Source of the DNA: Streptomyces sp. NBC_01429
GTDB lineage: Bacteria > Actinomycetota > Actinomycetes > Streptomycetales > Streptomycetaceae
Assembly (NCBI RefSeq): GCF_036231945.1
Contig: NZ_CP109599.1
Span: forward strand, 3,690,501-3,754,500
DNA: 64,000 bases
Reading direction: 5' to 3'
Of this stretch, positions 58,655-64,000 are shown piece by piece. Made by a program: the position numbers and the translations under genes. Position 1 is the stretch's first letter, and every line of letters starts with the position of its first letter. The notes beneath the pieces were generated by a model. That model was given only the letters and a program-made list of their open reading frames with translations. It did no database searches and was not told where the DNA came from.

Positions 58655-58773
58655 GCTCGATTCCCCTGAGTCCCGTACGTATCCGTACCCGGTTCCGCAC
58701 CCGGTGTCCGCACCCGGTGTCCGCGCCCTGCGGCTCATCGTATCCAGGGCCCGGCCTCACCGGCCCGGATTTT

Positions 58774-58788
58774 ATTCCAGAACGGAAT
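58774..58788. promoter_or_regulatory. Inverted repeat ATTCCAGAACGGAAT, candidate ROK operator
   Basis: Five-base arms ATTCC/GGAAT around AGAAC lie in the AT-rich part of the divergent region between the ROK gene and the ABC operon (start 58971). The size fits a ROK or LacI-type site. Confidence 0.45.
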
Positions 58789-58970
58789 TAATACCATCCC
58801 GCATCCAGCCATACCAGGCGGCAACCGATCGCACCACAAAGGCCCATCAACCGCACCAAAAGCGATAATCGCTCGACAGCGAACCAGTTCACGCACGCCC
58901 CTTGACGCGACGATTCTTTCAAGTCAAAAGTAAACCTCCCGAGGACGAGTCATGGACAAGGGAGTCTCTG

Positions 58971-60014
58971 ATGACTGTCGCCTCAAACGGTGCGCCCGGG
59001 TCGCCACGCCTTCCGGCGGCGGCCCGCACCAAGGTGATGACAAGAACGAAGGCCGACGACCGGCGCCGCACCGGCCACCGCACCAGCGGCGCGGGCACCG
59101 GCGCCGGAGCGGGCGGCGGCACACCGCACCGTGCCGACACCCCCCGTGGAGACGGCGTCCTGGCGGCGCTCTTCATCGCCCCCGCCATGCTCGGCTTCCT
59201 GGTGTTCCTGCTCTGGCCCACCCTGCGCGGCGTCTACCTCAGCTTCACCCGCTACAACCTGCTCACCCCCGCCGAGTGGGTCGGCCTCGACAACTACCGG
59301 CGCATGGTCCAGGACCCCATCTTCTGGGGCTCGTTGCGCGTGACCGTCGAGTACGTCTTCATCAACATCGGTGTGCAGACCGTCGCCGCGCTCTGCATCG
59401 CGGTACTCATGCAGCGGCTCACCAAGTCCTCCCTGCTGCGCGGCGTCGTGCTCACCCCGTACCTCGTCTCGAACGTCGTCGCGGGGGTGGTGTGGCTGTG
59501 GATCCTGGACACCCAGCTCGGCATCGGCAACCAGATCCTGGGCGCGCTCGGCTTCGACCACGTCGCGTTCCTCGCCAGCAACGAGTGGGTCATCCCCAGC
59601 ATCGCGCTGATCAACGTGTGGCGGCACGTCGGCTACACCGCGCTGCTCCTCTTCGCCGGGCTCCAGGCGATACCCGCCGACGTGTACGAGGCGGCGAAGG
59701 TCGACGGCTCCGGCGAGGTGCGGACGTTCTGGAAGATCTCGCTGCCGCTGCTGCGGCCGGTGCTCGCCGTCGTACTGATCATGACGGTCATCGGGTCGTT
59801 CCAGGTCTTCGACACCGTGGCGGTGGCCACTTCCGGCCCCGGCGGTCCGGCGAACGCGAGCAATGTGCTCCAGCTCTACATCTACAGCACGGCGTTCGGG
59901 CGCTTCCAGTTCGGCTACGCCTCCGCGATGTCCGTCGCGCTGCTCGCCGTGCTGAGCGTGATCACGATCGTCCAGTACCGGCTCACCCGGGCCGGCCAGA
60001 CCGACCTCGGCTGA
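58971..60014 (+). CDS. Sugar ABC transporter permease (MalF type)
   Basis: The protein is 347 aa. Six membrane helices after a basic, Gly/Thr-rich N-terminus. Family start LFIAPAMLGFLVFLLWPTLRGVYLSFT and EAA loop YEAAKVDGSGEVRTFWKISLPLL that contacts the ATPase. ATG 58971 has AAGGGAG upstream. First gene of the plus operon; no ATPase gene is present, as usual for Streptomyces importers sharing MsiK. Confidence 0.9.
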   Translation: MTVASNGAPGSPRLPAAARTKVMTRTKADDRRRTGHRTSGAGTGAGAGGGTPHRADTPRGDGVLAALFIAPAMLGFLVFLLWPTLRGVYLSFTRYNLLTPAEWVGLDNYRRMVQDPIFWGSLRVTVEYVFINIGVQTVAALCIAVLMQRLTKSSLLRGVVLTPYLVSNVVAGVVWLWILDTQLGIGNQILGALGFDHVAFLASNEWVIPSIALINVWRHVGYTALLLFAGLQAIPADVYEAAKVDGSGEVRTFWKISLPLLRPVLAVVLIMTVIGSFQVFDTVAVATSGPGGPANASNVLQLYIYSTAFGRFQFGYASAMSVALLAVLSVITIVQYRLTRAGQTDLG

Positions 60015-60063
60015 GCGCGGACATGACCACGAGCACGAAGGAAGAGGAGCAAGGAGTGATGTC

Positions 60064-61032
60064 ATGTCCGCACTGACCCCACCATCGGCACCGGCCTCCG
60101 CATCAGCGCCCTCCCCCGCACCGGCACCCGCGCCGACCGCCGCACCCGCCGTGCGGCCCCGGCCCTCCTTCGGCCGGATGGCGGCCTGGGCGCTGATGGC
60201 CCTGGTCGTCCTCATGACCCTGCTGCCGTTCTACTGGATCGTACGTACCGCCCTCTCCTCCAACACCGCGCTGACCGCCGACCCCGCCTCCCCGCTGCCC
60301 GTCGACTTCAGCTGGGGCGGATTCGAGCGGGTCCTCGGACTCCAGAGCACGGAGGAGGCACTCGCCCAGGGAGGCGCGGGCGGCTCGATCAACTTCTGGC
60401 GCTATCTGCTCAACTCCACGATCGTCGCGACCATGGTGACGGTCTGTCAGACCATGTTCTCGGCCATGGCCGCCTACGCCTTCGCGCGGCTGCGCTGGCG
60501 CGGCCGGGACCGGGTGTTCGGACTCTTCCTCGCCGGCCTGATGGTGCCGGCCATCTTCACCCTGCTGCCGAACTTCATCCTCATCAAGGAACTCGGGCTG
60601 GTGGACACCCTGACGGGGATCGCGCTGCCCACCATGTTCATGACCCCGTTCGCGGTCTTCTTCCTCCGCCAGTTCTTCATGAACCTGCCCAAGGAACTGG
60701 AGGAGGCCGCGCTGCTGGACGGCGCGGGCAAGGTCCGCATCTTCTTCCGGCTGCTGCTGCCCACGGCCGCCGCGCCGATGACGACGCTCGGCGTCCTCAC
60801 GTACATCACGGCGTGGAACGACTACTTCTGGCCGCTGATGGTGTCGTACAGCGACAGCTCACGCGTGCTCACCGTCGCCCTGAGCATCTTCCGCTCCCAG
60901 ACCCCGCAGTCCGGCACGGACTGGGCCGGGCTGATGGCCGCGACGCTGGTCGCCGCGCTGCCGATGCTGGTGCTGTTCGGTGTGTTCGCGCGGCGGATCG
61001 TCAACTCCATCGGTTTCACCGGACTCAAGTAA
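60064..61032 (+). CDS. Sugar ABC transporter permease (MalG type)
   Basis: The protein is 322 aa. A Pro/Ala-rich N-terminus, then six helices (LMALVVLMTLLPFYWIVRTA, LAGLMVPAIFTLLPNFILIK), and the EAA loop LEEAALLDGAGKVRIFFRLLLP. The C-terminus reads NSIGFTGLK. ATG 60064 has AAGGAG upstream. Partner of the preceding permease. Confidence 0.9.
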   Translation: MSALTPPSAPASASAPSPAPAPAPTAAPAVRPRPSFGRMAAWALMALVVLMTLLPFYWIVRTALSSNTALTADPASPLPVDFSWGGFERVLGLQSTEEALAQGGAGGSINFWRYLLNSTIVATMVTVCQTMFSAMAAYAFARLRWRGRDRVFGLFLAGLMVPAIFTLLPNFILIKELGLVDTLTGIALPTMFMTPFAVFFLRQFFMNLPKELEEAALLDGAGKVRIFFRLLLPTAAAPMTTLGVLTYITAWNDYFWPLMVSYSDSSRVLTVALSIFRSQTPQSGTDWAGLMAATLVAALPMLVLFGVFARRIVNSIGFTGLK

Positions 61033-61064
61033 GGCTCCACCGGACTCAAGCCAAGGAGGCTTCA

Positions 61065-62429
61065 GTGCTACGCAGGTCTTCCCGTGGTCTCACCGCACTC
61101 GCCGGTGCCGCCTCGCTCTCCCTCCTCGCCGTGGGCTGCGGCTCGCAGAGTTCGACGTCCACCGAGTCGTCGCACACCGTCTCGTACTGGCTCTGGAACG
61201 CCGACCAGCTCCCCGGCTACCAGGAGTGCGCCAAGGGGTTCGCGAAGCAGAACCCCGGCCTCAAGGTCGACATCTCGCAGATCGGCTGGGACGACTACTG
61301 GACCAAACTCACGGCCAGCATGATCGCGGGTACGGAACCGGACGTCTTCACCGACCACATCACCAAGTTCGCGCAGTTCATCGACCTGGACGTGCTGGCG
61401 CCGCTGGACGAGCTGCCCGCGACCGGGTCCATCAAGGAATCCGACTACCAGCCGGGCCTCGCCGCCGCCTGGGTCGGCCAGGACGGTCACCGCTACGGCT
61501 CCCCGAAGGACTGGGACACGATAGCGATGTTCTACAACAAGAAGCTGACCGAGGACGCCGGGATCTCCGCCGGCACTCTCAACAGCCTCGCCTGGAACCC
61601 GACCGACGGCGGCACCTTCGAGAAGACCATCGCCCACCTCACCGTCGACAAGAAGGGACGGCGGGGCGACGAGCCCGGCTTCGACAAGCACAACGTCAAG
61701 ACGTACGGGCTGGCCACCAACAACGCGGGCGACGCCGACGGCCAGACCCAGTGGAGCGCCTTCGCGGGCTCCGCCGGCTGGAACTACACCGACAAGAAGG
61801 CCTGGGGGACCCACTACAACTACGACGACCCGGCCTTCCAGTCCACGATCGAGTGGTACTTCGGCCTGGCCGAGAAGGGCTATCTCGCCCCCTTCACGGA
61901 CTTCTCCCCGTCCAACGGCCCCGACATCCAGCTCGGCTCGGGCCGGGCGGCGATCGCACTGCACGGGTCGTGGATGACCAAGGCGTTCTACGGCTTCAAG
62001 GGCATCGAGGCCGGCACCGCCCTGACCCCCGTCGGCCCGTCCGGCAAGCGCGCCACCATGCTCAACGGCCTCGCCGACTCCCTCACCAAACGCGCCGGGA
62101 ACAAGCCGGCCGCCCAGAAGTGGGTGGCGTACCTCGGCTCCGACGCGTGCCAGAAGGTGGTCGGGACGTACGGGATCGTCTTCCCCGCCACCAAGGCGGG
62201 GACGGACGTGGCGATCGCCGCGTACGAGAAGAAGGGCATCGACGTCACGGCCTTCACGAAGCCGGTCGCCGACAGGACGACGTTCTCGTTCCCGATCACG
62301 GACTACGCGGCGGATGTGGCGGCGCTGATGAAACCGGCGATGCAGGACGTGTACGCGAACGGCGTGCCGGTGGGCAGTCTCACGAAGACGAACAGTCAGA
62401 TCAACCTGATTCTGTCGCAGGGCAATTGA
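61065..62429 (+). CDS. Sugar-binding lipoprotein of the ABC importer
   Basis: The protein is 454 aa. Lipoprotein signal with lipobox LAVGCG (Cys about residue 24). Mature family 1 solute-binding features: VSYWLWNADQLPGYQECAKGF, DVFTDHITKFAQFIDLDVLAPLDE, and GRAAIALHGSWMTKAFYGF. Several aromatic residues (WNADQ, DYW, WGTHYNY) suit oligosaccharide stacking. GTG 61065 has AAGGAGG upstream. The 20 bases around 61021-61050 repeat GGACTCAAG from the preceding gene end. Substrate unknown, perhaps an oligosaccharide. Confidence 0.9.
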   Translation: MLRRSSRGLTALAGAASLSLLAVGCGSQSSTSTESSHTVSYWLWNADQLPGYQECAKGFAKQNPGLKVDISQIGWDDYWTKLTASMIAGTEPDVFTDHITKFAQFIDLDVLAPLDELPATGSIKESDYQPGLAAAWVGQDGHRYGSPKDWDTIAMFYNKKLTEDAGISAGTLNSLAWNPTDGGTFEKTIAHLTVDKKGRRGDEPGFDKHNVKTYGLATNNAGDADGQTQWSAFAGSAGWNYTDKKAWGTHYNYDDPAFQSTIEWYFGLAEKGYLAPFTDFSPSNGPDIQLGSGRAAIALHGSWMTKAFYGFKGIEAGTALTPVGPSGKRATMLNGLADSLTKRAGNKPAAQKWVAYLGSDACQKVVGTYGIVFPATKAGTDVAIAAYEKKGIDVTAFTKPVADRTTFSFPITDYAADVAALMKPAMQDVYANGVPVGSLTKTNSQINLILSQGN

Positions 62430-62507
62430 GACGGAGAGAGCCCGGATCACCACCCCAAGACCCACAGAACCCACCCCTACCGCTTACCACTGAGGAAGAG
62501 ACACACC

Positions 62508-63707
62508 ATGATCTTCACCCTGGGCATCGTCGGCGCCGGCCAGTTCGCCGGCCAGTTCGCCAAGCTCTGGCGGCTCCACCCCGGCGTCGGTGACATCTAC
62601 GCCACCGACCTCCTGCCCGAGCGCGCCGAGAGGCTCGTCGCCGATTACGACCTGGCCGGCACACTCCCGTCCTTCGAGGCGGCGATCGAGTCACCGGACA
62701 TCGACGCGATCGCGATCTTCACCCAGCGCTGGACCCACGGTCCGCTCGTCGTCAAGGCCCTGCGCGCCGGAAAGCACGTGTACTCGGCGGTGCCGATGGC
62801 GATCTCCGAGGAGGAGATCGCGGCCATCATCGAAGCCGTACGGGAGACCGGGCTGACGTACATGATGGGCGAGACCAGCCAGTACAACCCGGCCACCGTC
62901 TACGCCCGCGACCAGATCGCCGCGGGCTCCTTCGGCCGGCTCTTCCACGCCGAGGGCGACTACGTCCACGACATGGACCTGGGCTTCTACGAGGCGTACC
63001 AGTACAGCGGCGGCGAGCAGTGGAAGTCCACCGCCAGCTACCCGCCCCTCCTCTACCCGACGCACTCGGTGGGCGGGGTGCTGGGCGCGTGGCAGACCCA
63101 CGCGGTGAGCGTGTCGGCGATCGGCGTGAAGGACGACCGCGGGGACGGGGTCTTCGACAAGGACGTCAGCCAGTTCGACAACGACTTCTCGAACGCGACG
63201 GCGCTGTTCGAGGTCGCGGGCGGCGGATCGTTCCGTACGAACGAGTTCCGCCGGGTCGGCTACCCCTCGCACATCCGTGAGTCGCGCTTCCGGTTCTTCG
63301 GTACGGAGGGGAGCCTCGAACAGCTCGCCACCGTGAGCCTGTGGCAGGACAAGAAGGGCGTCGAGGACGTCACCGACCACCTCCAGCCCAAGCCCACCCT
63401 CTCCGCCGACGACCCCTCCCTGGAGCACGTCGCCCCCGCCCTGCGCGACGCCTTCACCTCCGGCTCGGCCCCGGTCCACGACCGGTCCCGGCTGCCCGCC
63501 GAATTCGCGAACGTCTCCAACGGCCACGAGGGAAGCCACCACTTCCTCGCCGACGACTTCGTCACGGCCGTCAACACGGGCACGCTCCCCCCGGTCAACG
63601 CCTGGGTCGCCGCCCGCTACACCCTCCCGGGCATCATCGCCCACGAATCCGCCCTCAAGAACGGCGAACGCCTCCCGATCCCGGACTTCGGAGACGCACC
63701 GCGGTAA
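62508..63707 (+). CDS. Gfo/Idh/MocA-family oxidoreductase
   Basis: The protein is 399 aa. NAD(P)-binding LGIVGAGQFAGQFAKLW, then GKHVYSAVPMA (the family EKP replaced by VPM) and MGETSQYNPATVYARD. The C-terminal alpha/beta domain has GGVLGAWQTHAVSVSAIG. It probably oxidises or epimerises the imported sugar. ATG 62508 has GAGGAAGAG upstream. Last gene of the ABC operon, followed by a strong terminator. Confidence 0.88.
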   Translation: MIFTLGIVGAGQFAGQFAKLWRLHPGVGDIYATDLLPERAERLVADYDLAGTLPSFEAAIESPDIDAIAIFTQRWTHGPLVVKALRAGKHVYSAVPMAISEEEIAAIIEAVRETGLTYMMGETSQYNPATVYARDQIAAGSFGRLFHAEGDYVHDMDLGFYEAYQYSGGEQWKSTASYPPLLYPTHSVGGVLGAWQTHAVSVSAIGVKDDRGDGVFDKDVSQFDNDFSNATALFEVAGGGSFRTNEFRRVGYPSHIRESRFRFFGTEGSLEQLATVSLWQDKKGVEDVTDHLQPKPTLSADDPSLEHVAPALRDAFTSGSAPVHDRSRLPAEFANVSNGHEGSHHFLADDFVTAVNTGTLPPVNAWVAARYTLPGIIAHESALKNGERLPIPDFGDAPR

Positions 63708-63739
63708 CCGCCCCGTCCGTTTCCACCGCAACCACGTAA

Positions 63740-63771
63740 GGCGCCGTCGGCCCGATCAGGCCGACGGCGCC
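63740..63771 (+). terminator. 13-bp GC-rich hairpin terminating the ABC operon
   Basis: GGCGCCGTCGGCC (63740-63752) pairs with GGCCGACGGCGCC (63759-63771) over a 6-base loop, 32 bases after the operon's stop codon. It lies between convergent genes and could serve both. Confidence 0.75.
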
Positions 63772-63824
63772 ACCAACCCTGCGTACGACTTCACCACCGA
63801 AGGCGAATCAGGTGTTCATGGACA

Positions 63825-64000
63825 TCAAGGACCGACCCGCACAGCCGACGTCCACTCTCCAGCGCGGCAACTGCGCACCGGCCTCTCCAGACCCGGGCGA
63901 GTGAGGGCACGGTCGTGGACGCGGCTGAGGAACAGCACGGCGCAGACGGCACCGATCAGAGCGCAGAACATGTCCCACTGGGTGTCCCACACGTCTCCCT
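63825..64000 (-). CDS. DUF2238-type membrane protein, C-terminal part (runs off window end)
   Basis: The minus-strand frame ending at TGA 63825-63827 reads GDVWDTQWDMFCALIGAVCA, then VLFLSRVHDRALTR and a basic tail. The DTQWDM segment followed by a short hydrophobic helix is the signature C-terminus of DUF2238-family (YjdF-like) membrane proteins. The start is outside the window. Confidence 0.65.
   Translation of the reverse strand, partial: GDVWDTQWDMFCALIGAVCAVLFLSRVHDRALTRPGLERPVRSCRAGEWTSAVRVGP

Overview
The window is high-GC DNA with many GTG and TTG starts, stop/start overlaps of the ATGA and GTGA type, and purine-rich Shine-Dalgarno sites. It carries a Streptomyces subtilisin inhibitor-type gene, class F sortase, MHS and ROK/ABC sugar loci, a perfect CebR-type operator and pterin-related genes of a type studied in Streptomyces coelicolor. 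It is therefore almost certainly a Streptomyces (or close relative) chromosome. No tRNA, rRNA, CRISPR array, insertion sequence or prophage was seen. All function calls come from reading the translated sequence; no database search was possible.

Layout. 0-2.4 kb: the 5' part of a secreted protein gene, an unknown protein and an orphan OmpR-type regulator. 2.4-10.1 kb: a minus-strand, tightly coupled set (beta-propeller, WD-repeat protein, GTP cyclohydrolase II, SUMF1-like protein, flavin reductase-like protein, frameshifted nitrilase). Its GTP cyclohydrolase II / WD-repeat / SUMF1 core matches the type of genes (toxB, toxC, toxD) that make the azapteridine toxoflavin in Burkholderia. 10.4-17.8 kb: a poly-Asp PepSY protein, then a GntR / DapA-like / MHS transporter / DhaK-DhaL catabolic locus and a serine hydrolase. 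17.9-22.3 kb: class F sortase, a small surface protein and a two-component system. 22.5-25.1 kb: a permease remnant, a TPR protein and a polyprenyl synthase. 25.1-28.4 kb and 51.8-55.0 kb: two paralogous four-gene loci, each XRE regulator -> ImmA/IrrE-type peptidase -> MAB_1171c-type membrane protein -> accessory gene (MpaB-like in one, PAP2-like in the other). 28.9-32.2 kb: an LtaS/sulfatase-like membrane protein and a winged-helix/zinc-motif protein.

32.2-40.4 kb is the most striking block. It holds a CDP-alcohol phosphatidyltransferase, a zinc-type dehydrogenase, a 6-pyruvoyltetrahydropterin synthase homologue lacking its metal and catalytic residues, a glycosyltransferase, a methyltransferase, an LPG-synthase-type membrane protein, a RibD-type reductase, a creatininase-type amidohydrolase and a second GTP cyclohydrolase II in which the key Tyr is Met. 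Together they suggest an uncharacterised pathway from GTP through a formamidopyrimidine to a reduced, glycosylated, methylated and perhaps lipid-linked pyrimidine or pterin.

40.4-51.7 kb: a membrane-anchored trypsin-like protease, a flavoprotein, an AbfB-domain protein, an IclR-controlled L-idonate/5-ketogluconate locus, SSI, an ABC exporter and a Tat-exported, sortase-anchored alginate lyase-like protein. 55.4-63.7 kb: a GH9 cellulase behind a CebR box, a ROK repressor and a divergent sugar ABC transporter with a Gfo/Idh/MocA oxidoreductase. The window closes inside a minus-strand DUF2238-type membrane protein.

A recurring oddity is in-frame short tandem repeats at protein ends or linkers in about twenty genes.
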